A stretch of DNA of 22,385 nt from DATAEE01 sp036257535 (GTDB taxonomy: Bacteria; Acidobacteriota; Vicinamibacteria; Vicinamibacterales; 2-12-FULL-66-21). Shown here piece after piece: positions 1 through 7,334 of the stretch (the first letter of the stretch is position 1; every line of letters begins with the position of its first letter). The notes beneath the pieces were generated by a model. It worked only from the letters and a program-made list of their open reading frames with translations, did not search any database and was not told the DNA's origin. A program made the position numbers and the translations under genes. The stretch lies in NCBI GenBank assembly GCA_036257535.1, contig DATAFJ010000028.1:1-22385 (forward strand). Reading direction: 5' to 3'.

Positions 1-730
1 CGTTGCGCGTCACGAAGTTGATGCCGACGCCGCCGGTCTGCTGCGACGCATCCGCGCCGCCGGTCGTCACCTGCATTTCCTGCAGCATGTCGAAGTCGTA
101 GTAGATCGGCGAGGCGCCGGTGGCCGACATGTCGGTGATGTCCACGCCGTCAATGGCCCACTTGTTGTTGCCGGTGGCAGAGCCGCGGGACACATAGTTG
201 GACTGCTGGCCGGACTGCGTGCCACCGACGTTGACGCGATCGTTCGAGATCCCGGGAGTGCGCTCGAGCATGACCCAGGGATCGCGCGCCGACGGAATGC
301 TCTGCAGCTTCTCGAGGTCGAACGTCGTCTGCTCGGTCGTGCTCCGGGTGTCTACGATCGGGCTCTCGCCCGTGACCGTGATCGTCTCCTGCACTTCGGT
401 GATCGCGAGCTGCGCGTTGATCTGGGCGGTGAACCCGATCTCAACACGGACTCCCTCGCGCACGAGCGACTTGAAGCCCGGCATGTCGAACTTCACCGTG
501 TAGGTGCCGATCGGGATGCGCGGGAACTGGTACGCGCCGTTCTCGCTCGTGATTGCAGTCTGAGGCTGCAAGAGAGCGGGACCAGTCAGCGTAACCGTCA
601 CGCCAGGTAGCACCGCGCCGGACGTGTCGGAGACGCGGCCGAAGATCTCGCCGGTCTGTTGTTGCGCCCACCCCGTCGCGGCAAACATCAATGCCACGAC
701 CGTCAGGAGGGCCGTAATTCGACCCTTCAT
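1..730 (-). CDS. Oar-like TonB-dependent receptor, N-terminal part (cut by window edge)
   Basis: Reading leftward from the ATG at 728-730, 243 codons stay open to the window edge. The product starts MKGRITALLTVVALMFAATG, a signal peptide ending near WAQ, so export to the outer membrane is expected. Residues about 25-110 form a carboxypeptidase-regulatory-like beta-sandwich (GRVSDTSGAVLPGVTVTL, then GAYQFPRIPIGTYTVKF). The family hallmark ETITVTGESPIVDT follows, then the start of a plug domain (SARDPWVMLERTPGI, DRVNVGGTQSGQQS, WAIDGVDITDMS, ATGASPIYYDFD). AGGAGG lies 8 nt before the ATG and fixes the start. The plug is very close to those of the receptors at 1740-4616 and from 19632, so these are paralogues. 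The ligand is unknown; proteins of this type are thought to import large substrates through TonB. No stop codon or barrel is visible because the gene leaves the window. Confidence 0.93.
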   Translation of the reverse strand, partial: MKGRITALLTVVALMFAATGWAQQQTGEIFGRVSDTSGAVLPGVTVTLTGPALLQPQTAITSENGAYQFPRIPIGTYTVKFDMPGFKSLVREGVRVEIGFTAQINAQLAITEVQETITVTGESPIVDTRSTTEQTTFDLEKLQSIPSARDPWVMLERTPGISNDRVNVGGTQSGQQSNYVSRGSATGNNKWAIDGVDITDMSATGASPIYYDFDMLQEMQVTTGGADASQQTGGVGINFVTRN

Positions 731-1076
731 GTACACATCCTCCTGGGACTAGGAAAAGACGCGAGGGTGTTCGGGCCGGAGGGACTCCGAGCCTCACACC
801 CATCCTCCGTTCGTCACTTGAGCACGGCGCGTGCCACGCCCGGTCAGTGACCGCCGGCGGACATTCTACTGTATTTGCAACCAGTTAGAAGGGAGAGTCG
901 CCCGATTCGACCCGTTTCCATCCAAGAGGCCGGATCCGCCATCCAGCTGCCCGTACTCCAATGGCGGTTCGTCCCAACCGCTTCAGCGAAGTCATTCGAT
1001 TTCTGTCACGCGAATCACGCAACCGGCCCCTGCAAAGAGGCCGACCGTCACCGCCGAGAATGCGCCGGACTGCACG
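731..1076. other. Intergenic stretch upstream of the first receptor
   Basis: I see no convincing gene here. On the minus strand a TAGAAT hexamer (plus-strand 863-868) matches the -10 consensus at 5 of 6 positions and lies about 130 bp before the receptor start, but no good -35 is found at 16-18 bp. It is only a weak promoter candidate. Open frames in this stretch have no recognisable domain and look like GC-rich noise. Confidence 0.4.
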
Positions 1077-1471
1077 CTACGGCAATTGCCAGCCGATGCC
1101 GCCCAGCCACTCGGCGTCGTCGCCGAGAGATCTCCGGAGTCGCATCTCGCCGATCACGTAGAGCCGATCGTCGAGATGCACCTTGAGGCCGCCGCCGCCC
1201 GAAAGCTCGAACCGAACGGCTGTTCCGGATTCGCGAGTGTCGCGCCCGCCTGGAGCGACAGGCGAGGCGTGAGCGCTTTCGCGCGACGAATCGAAAGCGC
1301 CGTCGTGGCGCCCGTGCCCGAGAGATCGAAGTCCATCAGTCCCGCGACGATCTCGATTCCATTCCCCGACCGCGTGATGGCATCGTCGCGCAAGCTCTGC
1401 GCGCGCGAGTCTACCGCAATGGCCAGAACGACTGCCGCAGTCATTGACACCCCCATCACCCGCTGCTTCGT
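1077..1471 (-). pseudogene. Decayed small outer-membrane beta-barrel protein (frameshift, lost start codon)
   Basis: Two adjacent reading frames together look like one broken gene. The upstream frame encodes a signal-peptide-like start (KQRVMGVSMTAAVVLAIA, ending DSRAQ), then strand-like sequence (IEIVAGLMDFDLSGTGATTA, ALTPRLSLQAGATLANPEQPF). Near 1213 the sense continues in another frame: GGGGLKVHLDDRLYVIGEMR, then a C-terminus AEWLGGIGWQLP ending at TAG (1077-1079). The two halves resemble the first and last strands of small porin-like barrel proteins. The join gives about 130 residues, and the middle strands appear to be missing. A good Shine-Dalgarno (AGGAG) lies 6 nt before ACG at 1469-1471, exactly where an ATG would be expected, so the start codon also looks mutated. 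GTG (1457-1459) or ATG (1454-1456) could still initiate. The family assignment is from memory; an assembly error could explain the frameshift but not the missing middle. Confidence 0.5.
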
Positions 1472-1652
1472 GGATCGCTCCTGTTCTGTGAGTCTTCGCT
1501 CGCGTCGCGAGCACGCGGCGCCAATGGATCAGAAGCGATGCCAGCTACGGCCATCGAAATTTTGTCGCGTATGGCCGCGTGTGGTGTCGAGTGAAGTGAC
1601 GAATCGTCTACGCGCAGAGGACAGGGCAAGCGCGTCGAAAGGACAGCCCTAC

Positions 1653-1686
1653 AAAAAAAGGGGATGGGGCGCGATGCCCCATCCCC
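1653..1686 (-). terminator. Rho-independent terminator of the 958-residue receptor
   Basis: Read on the minus strand, the arm GGGGATGGGGC, a 5-nt loop and the arm GCCCCATCCCC form a perfect 11-bp stem followed by seven T. It begins 54 nt after the stop codon of the receptor at 1740-4616. It should insulate that gene from the decayed barrel gene and the first receptor. Confidence 0.88.
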
Positions 1687-1699
1687 AGCATTCCCGATC

Positions 1700-1744
1700 C
1701 CCGGAGCCGCGGAAACCGCGGAATCCGTGAAATTCGTGGTTAGA
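1700..1744. repeat. Short period-9 tandem repeat abutting a receptor stop codon
   Basis: Consecutive nonamers read GCGGAAACC, GCGGAATCC, GTGAAATTC and GTGGTTAGA (1709-1744), with a more degenerate copy before them. The last copy contains the TAA stop codon (complement of 1740-1742) of the receptor. It lies between that stop and the terminator. It is the only period-9 array seen, but it sits at a gene end like the period-7 and period-10 arrays elsewhere in the window. Confidence 0.5.
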
Positions 1745-4616
1745 AGTTCAGTCGCACGCCGAACCGCACGATGCGCGGGCTGAGCACCTGCTGCGGCTGC
1801 TGGAACGCGGCCGAACCGGCGTTGCGGTTGCGCACCAGGATCGGATTCGCGTTCATGACGTTAAACAGATCCGCGATGAGCTCGATATTGGCCCGATCCC
1901 AGCGGAACGACTTCGCCGCGCGCAGATCGAGGTTCCAGAGATTGTCGAGCCGCTCAGTGTCCAGCTCCGGCGAGACGAGGACCCGCTGATTCGTGCCGTC
2001 GCGTCCGAGCGTCGCGAGCCGGTAGACCGGGAACGGATAGCCCTGTCGGCCGAAGAGCGACGCGCCCAGGTCGATGCCGCCCGGCGCCTGGTAGACGCCG
2101 TTCGCGCTGAACTGCCACTTGCCGTGGATGAAGATGTCGCCGGCGCCGCTGCCCGCGCTGCGGACCACGAAGGCTCCGCCGTCGACGAGAGGCTCGGTGT
2201 CGAGCCGCGTCGGGTTGCCGAGATTGTCGCGCCGCGGGTTCTGGTCGTAGTACTCGTTGGCGCTGATGAACGCCGCGCCGATGCGCGCCATCCATCGATC
2301 GGACATCCGCTTGACGAGCCCAAGCTCCAGCCCGCTGTACTGGCTGTGATAGCCGTCCCAGTTCGTGAGGAAACGGCCATTGCCGCCAGCGGTCACGAGC
2401 GCGGGATCGGGCACGAACGTCTGCACGCTGTACGGCGAGCCGTCCGGCAGCGTCCCGGTGAGCAGCGGTCCTGGTAGATAGTCGTCGCCGTCCACTCCGA
2501 TCCACGGCGTGAACGTCGTGCTGCCCGCATACCTGGACGTGCGCGTGAAGCTGTAGTTCGCCTGCACCGCGAGGTTCTCCATCAGCTCGCGATCGATCCC
2601 CGCGACGACCGACGTCGTCACCGGGGCGTCGAGGTCGGGATCGATCTGATTGGCAGAGGTCACCGCCGTCGGATTCGCCGGATTGAAGCCGCCGCCCGGT
2701 CCAATGAACTGGTCCAGCTGCACTTCGTTGCCCTGGGCGAGCTGATCGGTGTTGAGGTCGACCCAGCGATACTCGGCATAGCCGGCGGTGGACGTCGGGT
2801 TCATGTAGCCCACCGTGGCCGTGTCGAGCTGCCCGGCGTATCGGCCGATGCTGGCACGGAGGATCGTCTTCCGCGCCTCGTCGAGTGCGTAGGTCACGCC
2901 CGCTCGCGGCGAGAAGTCGCTCCATGTGAACGGCGAGTCATATCCGGCGAAGTTGATGCCCGGCACCAGCTCGGGGAAGGCTCCGTTACTGCGCGTCTGG
3001 CTCGGGAGCGCTTTTCCCCCCTGGCGGTCGTACCGCAGGCCGAGATCGATCGTCCAGCGGTTCTTCGTGATCGTGTCCCCGACGTAGAAGTTCAGGTACT
3101 CGGTCCGGTTCGAGCCGGCGCCCTCGCGATAGACCCTCGCGACCCGGTCGGTCAGCGAGTTGTCGAACGCCAGGATCATGTTGCCCGGCCAGATCGCCTG
3201 GCTGAAGGCGTCGGTCCGCCGCCACCCGAAGCCGAACTTCAGGTCGCCCAACTTGCTGAAGTAGCTCGTGTCGACGTTTACGGAATGCTGCGGGCGCAGG
3301 AAGAGCTGCTGCTGGTAGCTGCCGAACGACACGCCGAGACGCTGGCTCAGGCCTGCCTCTTGATCGAGCCCGCCCGCCGGTACGAGGCCGAACCCGGTGT
3401 TGTAATAGGCGTACTTGCCCGTGAGATAGAAACTCGAGGAGAAGACACGGCTGTCTTCGATCTTCAGGAGCCCGTGCGGTCTGCCGTCCTCGTACGCGCC
3501 GCCCTGATCCCACGTGCTCGGTCCCTGATGCGTAATGCCAGCCACGCCGGGCGAGCGTCCGAACTTCTCCTTCGAGCCGAGGAACCACAGGACCGACACC
3601 ATGTCCTTCGACGTCGCCTGCACGTTGCCCTTGATGTTCCAGGTGTCGAGGATTGTCCGATCGATCAGGTTGCCGGCCGAGCGCACGAGGCGGATGTCCT
3701 GCGACGAGTAGGAGCCGTAGATCCACGCGCGCTCCTTCACGATCGGTCCGCCCAGCTCGATGCCCCAGTCCGAGATCTGATCGTTGTGGTCGGACGAATC
3801 GGGCGTCACGCCGAGCGCCGCCATCTCGTCCGGGACGTTCGACCCTTCGAGCGAGTCGTTCGTGAAGTACCCGCGTGCCATCCCCTTCAGCTGGTTCGTT
3901 CCGCGCTTGACGACGAAGTTGAGGCCGACGCCGCCGGTCTGCTGGCGAACGTCCTGGCCGCTCGTCGAAACCTGGATCTCTTCGAAGTTGTCGTAGTTGA
4001 AGTACGTCGGCGATGCGCCGATCGCCGCCATGTCGGTGATCACGACGCCGTCCATCGTCCACACCGCGTCGGCCGGGCGCGTGCCCTTCGACTGGAAGTT
4101 GGACTGCTGGCCGGTCTCGTTGCCGGCGATGTTCACGCGGTCGACCATGACGCCCGGCACCGTGCGCAGGAGCGCCCACGGATCGCGCGAGGTCGGCACC
4201 TTGTCGAGCTCTGCCTGCGTGAAGTTGGTCGCGGTGCCGGTGGCCTTCGTGTCGACGATCGGCGAATCGCCGGTGACCGTGATCGTTTCCTGCACCGTCG
4301 CCACCCTGAGGTTGATCGGCAGGTCGACGTTCTGGCCGACCACGACGACGACCCCTTCACGAACGACGGTCGAGAAGCCGGTGAGCTCCGCCGTCAACCG
4401 GTACGCTCCCGGCGGCAGATTCAGGAAGCGGTACTTCCCGTCGGCTTCAGTCGTAAACGTTGCGGTGCGATCGTTGCCGACGATCGTCACGGTGACGCCC
4501 GGAAGGACGCCGCCCTGCTCGTCGGAGACGGTGCCCGCCACGGTGCCGGTCGCCTGCGCGAACGCGCTCGTCGCGACCGCGAGGCACAGCGCTAGTGTGC
4601 ACAAGAGTCTCTGCAT
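1740..4616 (-). CDS. Oar-like TonB-dependent outer-membrane receptor, 958 aa
   Basis: This is a complete receptor. A signal peptide (about residues 1-20, ending SAFA) leads to a carboxypeptidase-regulatory-like domain (about 22-105, with GGVLPGVTVTIVG and YRFLNLPPGAYRL). Next come the conserved ETITVTGDSPIVDT (110-123), a plug domain (about 126-245, with SRDPWALLRTVPGVMVDRVN, WTMDGVVITDM and QQTGGVGLNFVVKRGTN) and a large beta-barrel ending in a terminal phenylalanine (VRFGVRLNF), as expected for BAM-dependent folding. AAGGAG lies 5 nt before the ATG. Residues 620-631 form an EF-hand-like loop, D-x-N-x-D with Glu at position 12, in a probable extracellular loop. The substrate cannot be deduced; no SusD-like partner or exporter lies nearby. 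A strong terminator follows. Confidence 0.95.
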   Translation of the reverse strand: MQRLLCTLALCLAVATSAFAQATGTVAGTVSDEQGGVLPGVTVTIVGNDRTATFTTEADGKYRFLNLPPGAYRLTAELTGFSTVVREGVVVVVGQNVDLPINLRVATVQETITVTGDSPIVDTKATGTATNFTQAELDKVPTSRDPWALLRTVPGVMVDRVNIAGNETGQQSNFQSKGTRPADAVWTMDGVVITDMAAIGASPTYFNYDNFEEIQVSTSGQDVRQQTGGVGLNFVVKRGTNQLKGMARGYFTNDSLEGSNVPDEMAALGVTPDSSDHNDQISDWGIELGGPIVKERAWIYGSYSSQDIRLVRSAGNLIDRTILDTWNIKGNVQATSKDMVSVLWFLGSKEKFGRSPGVAGITHQGPSTWDQGGAYEDGRPHGLLKIEDSRVFSSSFYLTGKYAYYNTGFGLVPAGGLDQEAGLSQRLGVSFGSYQQQLFLRPQHSVNVDTSYFSKLGDLKFGFGWRRTDAFSQAIWPGNMILAFDNSLTDRVARVYREGAGSNRTEYLNFYVGDTITKNRWTIDLGLRYDRQGGKALPSQTRSNGAFPELVPGINFAGYDSPFTWSDFSPRAGVTYALDEARKTILRASIGRYAGQLDTATVGYMNPTSTAGYAEYRWVDLNTDQLAQGNEVQLDQFIGPGGGFNPANPTAVTSANQIDPDLDAPVTTSVVAGIDRELMENLAVQANYSFTRTSRYAGSTTFTPWIGVDGDDYLPGPLLTGTLPDGSPYSVQTFVPDPALVTAGGNGRFLTNWDGYHSQYSGLELGLVKRMSDRWMARIGAAFISANEYYDQNPRRDNLGNPTRLDTEPLVDGGAFVVRSAGSGAGDIFIHGKWQFSANGVYQAPGGIDLGASLFGRQGYPFPVYRLATLGRDGTNQRVLVSPELDTERLDNLWNLDLRAAKSFRWDRANIELIADLFNVMNANPILVRNRNAGSAAFQQPQQVLSPRIVRFGVRLNF

Positions 4617-4978
4617 TGTGTCTCCTTGTTATCCCCACCCACACAGCCGCGCAGGCGGTCCTGTGCCCGCGCAGGCCGAGCTTCACAAAGCACCGCGTGT
4701 GCCACGCACGGCCCGATTTTTCCTAGGTTTTTCGAGGTTCGCCGGGCCGGTTCTTCAAGCCGTTGAATCGGCGTTGGCGCGAACGAGCAGCTCGTTCGCA
4801 GACCGGATTCGCACGCTGTGACGACGGCTGTGATGAGTGACGAGGGAGGGACGAATGATGACCGCGAGAGAACAGCGACCGGATACGGACGCGGCCTTAG
4901 ACGATGATTTGCGCGCGATGGTTCACTTCTCTTCCCATCATCCGTCCGATCGTCCGCCTGCGGTCAGATCCGGAATCG
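4617..4978. other. Intergenic region between receptor and SirB1-like gene
   Basis: This is largely non-coding. It holds the 5' region of the minus-strand receptor, a perfect palindrome at 4779-4799 and a possible 43-codon plus-strand ORF starting at 4855. I could not find a convincing promoter for the receptor. The remainder shows no recognisable protein or RNA feature. Confidence 0.5.
4779..4799. promoter_or_regulatory. Perfect inverted repeat, possible operator
   Basis: The arms GCGAACGAGC and GCTCGTTCGC are exact reverse complements separated by a single A. The site lies 163 bp upstream of the receptor start at 4616 and 55 bp before the small plus-strand ORF at 4855. With a 1-nt centre it is better suited to a dimeric DNA-binding protein than to an RNA hairpin. 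No T-run follows on either strand, so it is not an intrinsic terminator. The regulator is unknown. Confidence 0.4.
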
Positions 4979-4986
4979 TGAAGTGA
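4855..4986 (+). CDS. Candidate small ORF, 43 aa, unknown
   Basis: A GGAGGG motif lies 4 nt before the first ATG and 7 nt before a second, adjacent ATG. The frame then runs 43 codons to TGA (4984-4986). The product starts MMTAREQRPDTDAALDDDLR and ends PAVRSGIVK; it is hydrophilic with no signal or membrane segment. The stop falls inside the first copies of the period-7 array. I recognise no family. The only support is the ribosome-binding site, so it may be chance. Confidence 0.2.
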   Translation: MMTAREQRPDTDAALDDDLRAMVHFSSHHPSDRPPAVRSGIVK

Positions 4987-5125
4987 GAAGTTCTGAGTTT
5001 TGAGTTATGAGTTGTGGGTTCTGAGCTCGGAACTCAGATCTGAGACTCGTACCTCAGAGCTGTAACCTCGCAACTCGTAGCTCATAGCTCACAGCTCAGA
5101 GCTCACAGCTCAGCGCTCACAGTTA
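4979..5125. repeat. Inverted period-7 tandem repeat array, 21 units
   Basis: Twenty-one consecutive heptamers can be laid out without a gap. The left units read NNGAGTT (CTGAGTT, TTGAGTT, ATGAGTT, GTGGGTT). The centre is degenerate. The right units read NNAGCTC (GTAGCTC, ATAGCTC, ACAGCTC, AGAGCTC). The right half is the reverse complement of the left apart from one position that allows G-U pairing, so a transcript could fold into a long imperfect hairpin. The last unit (ACAGTTA) contains the TAA stop codon of the SirB1-like gene. There is no spacer or unit conservation of the CRISPR kind. Confidence 0.75.
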
Positions 5126-5965
5126 GTTGAAACTCGCGACCCGCCGGCGCAGGTTCTTCACGTGCTCCCAGATCTGCTCGTACTCCTGCTTGGCTTCCTC
5201 GTCCGCTTCGGTCTTCGGAGTGAGGCGGAGGTAGGTCTCGAGATCGCGAAGCGCGGCGGAGAAGTCGTCCATGTGATAGGCGAGCAGGCCGCGGTCGCGC
5301 AGCTCGTCGAGCGCCGACGGGTCGAGCATGACGAGCAGGTCCGCGACGATGCGCGCCTGCGGCATCGAACGGAGGCGCACGTAGCTGCGCTTCAGGTTCA
5401 CGAGCATGCGCGTGATGATCTGACGGCGCGTCGCGGGGTACAGCAGCGACCTGTCGAATGCGGCGTCGTCGCCGAGATGTTCGCGGAGCAGCACGCGGCA
5501 GTCGTGCTCGGCGACGAGCGCGCCCGAGTGAAACGGATCGATGATGATCTCGTCGGACGCGCGCACGAGGAAGTGTCCGGGAAAGTTCACGCCTTCCACG
5601 GGCACATCAGCGCGCCGCGCAACCTCGATGTAGACGAGCGCGAGCGTGATCGGAATGCCGGTGCGGCGGTCGAGGACTTCGTTCAGGAAGCTGTTGCGGG
5701 GATCGTCGTAGTGCTCGCGGTTGCCGCTGAAGCCCTGCTCGTCGTAGAGGAAGCGGCTCACCGCCGCGACCCGCGATTCGAGCGTCGCGCGCGGTCCGCC
5801 GCGCGAGACGCGGCGCGCCGCTTCGCGGCCGAGCGCTTCGATGCGCTCCAGGTACGGCCCCGCCTCCAGCCGCGGATACTCCAGCCGCGCGATCGCCATC
5901 GCGGCGGGAGCGAGGGCGTCGCCCGGCGTGTTCAGGGCGCGGTCGAGATCCGCAGCGACCGACAC
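5123..5965 (-). CDS. SirB1-like transglutaminase-fold protein with TPR-like C-terminus, 280 aa
   Basis: The central part has the SirB1 family pattern: FLYDEQGFSGN (72-82), DRRTGIPITLALVYIEVARR (99-118), VEGVNFPGHFLVR (123-135) and IIDPFHSG (141-148). The C-terminal third (about 180-255) consists of helical pairs resembling tetratricopeptide repeats (LVNLKRSYVRL, GLLAYHMDDFSAALRDLETY). The fold is transglutaminase-like, but a catalytic cysteine is not evident, so enzymatic activity is doubtful; the biochemical role of the family is not established. It begins 25 nt after the HAD gene and is probably co-transcribed with it. The start is taken as GTG at 5963-5965, which has no good Shine-Dalgarno; a TAGAAT just upstream leaves a leaderless transcript possible. 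A downstream ATG (MAIARLEYPRL, residue 23) is an alternative. No signal peptide, so cytoplasmic. Confidence 0.88.
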   Translation of the reverse strand: MSVAADLDRALNTPGDALAPAAMAIARLEYPRLEAGPYLERIEALGREAARRVSRGGPRATLESRVAAVSRFLYDEQGFSGNREHYDDPRNSFLNEVLDRRTGIPITLALVYIEVARRADVPVEGVNFPGHFLVRASDEIIIDPFHSGALVAEHDCRVLLREHLGDDAAFDRSLLYPATRRQIITRMLVNLKRSYVRLRSMPQARIVADLLVMLDPSALDELRDRGLLAYHMDDFSAALRDLETYLRLTPKTEADEEAKQEYEQIWEHVKNLRRRVASFN

Positions 5966-5990
5966 GATGTGATTCTATCGCAGTAGGTGC

Positions 5991-6653
5991 CTACAAGAGT
6001 TCTTCGAGCAGCGCGAGCGTGATCTCGTCGAGCGTCGTTACGACGAGATCGGCGTGCGGCTGCAGCTCGTGCGCGGGGTACGAGTGCGTGACGCCGACCG
6101 CTTTGAGCCCTGCGCCCTTCGCCGATTCGAGACCCCAGCGCGAGTCTTCAATCGCCGCCGAGCAGGACGGATCCACGCCGAGCAGCTCGGCCGCGCGGAT
6201 GTACGGGTCGGGCGCCGGCTTGCCCTGCGGCGTCGAGCCCGCCGCAACAACCACCAGAAATGCGGATGACAGACCGGCGTGAGTGAGCGTGCGCTCGATC
6301 TCCTCCCGGCGCGCACCCGATGCAATCGCGAGCGGCACCGCGGCGCCGAGCCGCCTGACGAGCTCGACCGCCCCGGGAAAGATCGGATCTCCTTCCGCCT
6401 GCAGCGCCGCGAATTTCGCCGCCTTGTCGGACAGGATCCCCTTCCGCTTCGCCGCGTCGAGCGAGATGTTGCGAGAACGCGCCAGCACCTCGAGGCTCGC
6501 CTCGTCGTCGTACCCGAGCAGCGTCGAGTAGTACTCCCGGGCGCCGAGCGTGATGCCGCGCGCAGCCAGCGCCGCCTGCAGCGCCCTGAGGTGCAGAGGC
6601 TCGCTGTCCGCGAGGACACCGTCAAAGTCGAAGATGACGCCCTGGAGCTTCAT
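5991..6653 (-). CDS. HAD-superfamily phosphatase, beta-phosphoglucomutase-like, 220 aa
   Basis: All four HAD motifs are present: motif I FDFDGVLADSE with nucleophile Asp9 and acid/base Asp11, motif II IASGA with Ser112, motif III Lys145 in GKPAPDPY, and motif IV AIEDSRWG with Glu169-Asp170 for magnesium. The helical cap between motifs I and II (about 16-85) is the C1 type found in phosphoglycolate phosphatase and beta-phosphoglucomutase relatives. It should be a cytoplasmic phosphatase or phosphomutase acting on a small sugar or organic phosphate; the exact substrate cannot be told. The ATG overlaps the TGA stop of the DUF1684 lipoprotein gene as ATGA, a classical sign of translational coupling, so the two are co-expressed. 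Confidence 0.93.
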   Translation of the reverse strand: MKLQGVIFDFDGVLADSEPLHLRALQAALAARGITLGAREYYSTLLGYDDEASLEVLARSRNISLDAAKRKGILSDKAAKFAALQAEGDPIFPGAVELVRRLGAAVPLAIASGARREEIERTLTHAGLSSAFLVVVAAGSTPQGKPAPDPYIRAAELLGVDPSCSAAIEDSRWGLESAKGAGLKAVGVTHSYPAHELQPHADLVVTTLDEITLALLEELL

Positions 6654-7306
6654 TGCCCAGCGGCCGCGAAGTTTTTTTCGCCCGCGCGAACCGCCACATT
6701 CAATCGATTCTCTTTCGGCGGAAAGGGACAGTCGTACGTTTCGTTGTACGCGCAGTACGGGTTGTACGCTTTGTTGAAGTCGAGATCGTAGAGGCCCGTG
6801 GGTGTCGCGTCGAGGTCGAGGTACCGGCCGGCCGGGTATGATTCAGTTCCGCTCGTCAGGTCCGAGAACGGAACGAACAGGCGGCGGGAGGAGCGGCCGG
6901 ATTCTGAATCCTCGAGAAACGCAACGAGCGAGAGCGGCTGACCCTTCAGGTTGAATTCCAGCGAGCCGACCCGCCGCATCTGGCGCACCTTGCCCGTCGA
7001 AGTGGGCATGGCCGAGACGACCTGTTCGTTCTCGGCGGCCACGCGAAGCGCGGCCGCGATACGGTAGGACTCGTCCGGCGCGAAGTACTCGAGACTCTTG
7101 AAGGCCGCGCGCTGCTCGGGCTTGAGCGGCGACTCGCGGTCTTCCCTGAACGCTCGATCCTTCTCAGTGCGCGCCGACAGGATTGTCTGGCTGTAGTCCG
7201 GTTCCACTTGCCGCGAACAGCCGAGGACGAAGAATGCAGAATACAGGAGGCAGAATACAGAACCGAGGACGCAGACATGCCGCTTTCTGCGTTCCGCATT
7301 CTGCAT
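6650..7306 (-). CDS. DUF1684 family lipoprotein, about 218 aa
   Basis: The C-terminus carries the DUF1684 signature: YDLDFNKAYNPYCAYN, CPFPPKENRL, then VAVRAGEKNF. The N-terminus is a lipoprotein signal: a basic stretch (AERRKRH), a hydrophobic core (VCVLGSVFCLLYSAF) and the lipobox VLGC. From the ATG at 7304-7306 the lipidated cysteine is residue 30. A longer start at 7351 would add 15 residues and overlap the acyl-CoA dehydrogenase gene by 17 nt; its GAGGA touches that ATG with no spacing, so neither start has a good ribosome-binding site. The first 26 or so codons lie inside a period-7 repeat array, so the signal peptide is largely repeat-encoded. The role of DUF1684 proteins is unknown. 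The gene is coupled to the HAD gene by an ATGA overlap. Confidence 0.85.
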   Translation of the reverse strand: MQNAERRKRHVCVLGSVFCLLYSAFFVLGCSRQVEPDYSQTILSARTEKDRAFREDRESPLKPEQRAAFKSLEYFAPDESYRIAAALRVAAENEQVVSAMPTSTGKVRQMRRVGSLEFNLKGQPLSLVAFLEDSESGRSSRRLFVPFSDLTSGTESYPAGRYLDLDATPTGLYDLDFNKAYNPYCAYNETYDCPFPPKENRLNVAVRAGEKNFAAAGQ

Positions 7307-7332
7307 TCTGCATTCTGTATTCTGTATTCTGG
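7228..7332. repeat. Inverted period-7 tandem repeat array, 15 units
   Basis: Fifteen gapless heptamers. The left units resemble NNCAGAA (TGCAGAA, GGCAGAA, TACAGAA). The right units resemble ATTCTGC (ATTCTGC twice, ATTCTGT twice, ATTCTGG), which is the reverse complement of the left motif GCAGAAT. The centre (about 7263-7283) is degenerate. The design is the same as the array at 4979-5125 with a different heptamer. The right end stops 2 nt from the stop codon of the acyl-CoA dehydrogenase gene, and the array is read through as the N-terminus of the DUF1684 lipoprotein. Confidence 0.75.
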
Positions 7333-7334
7333 CT

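Noticed and set aside
831..1730. Plus-strand open frame of 299 codons
   Set aside because: It crosses the decayed barrel gene and the terminator, shows no domain, and is Arg/Pro/Ser-rich.
3285..4595. Long plus-strand open frame (436 codons) opposite the receptor
   Set aside because: It is antisense to a receptor with signal peptide, domains and ribosome-binding site. The product is Arg/Ala/Val-rich with no domain, typical of GC-rich antisense frames.
4979..5125. CRISPR array
   Set aside because: Units are 7 bp with no spacers, and no cas genes are present. It is a degenerate tandem repeat.
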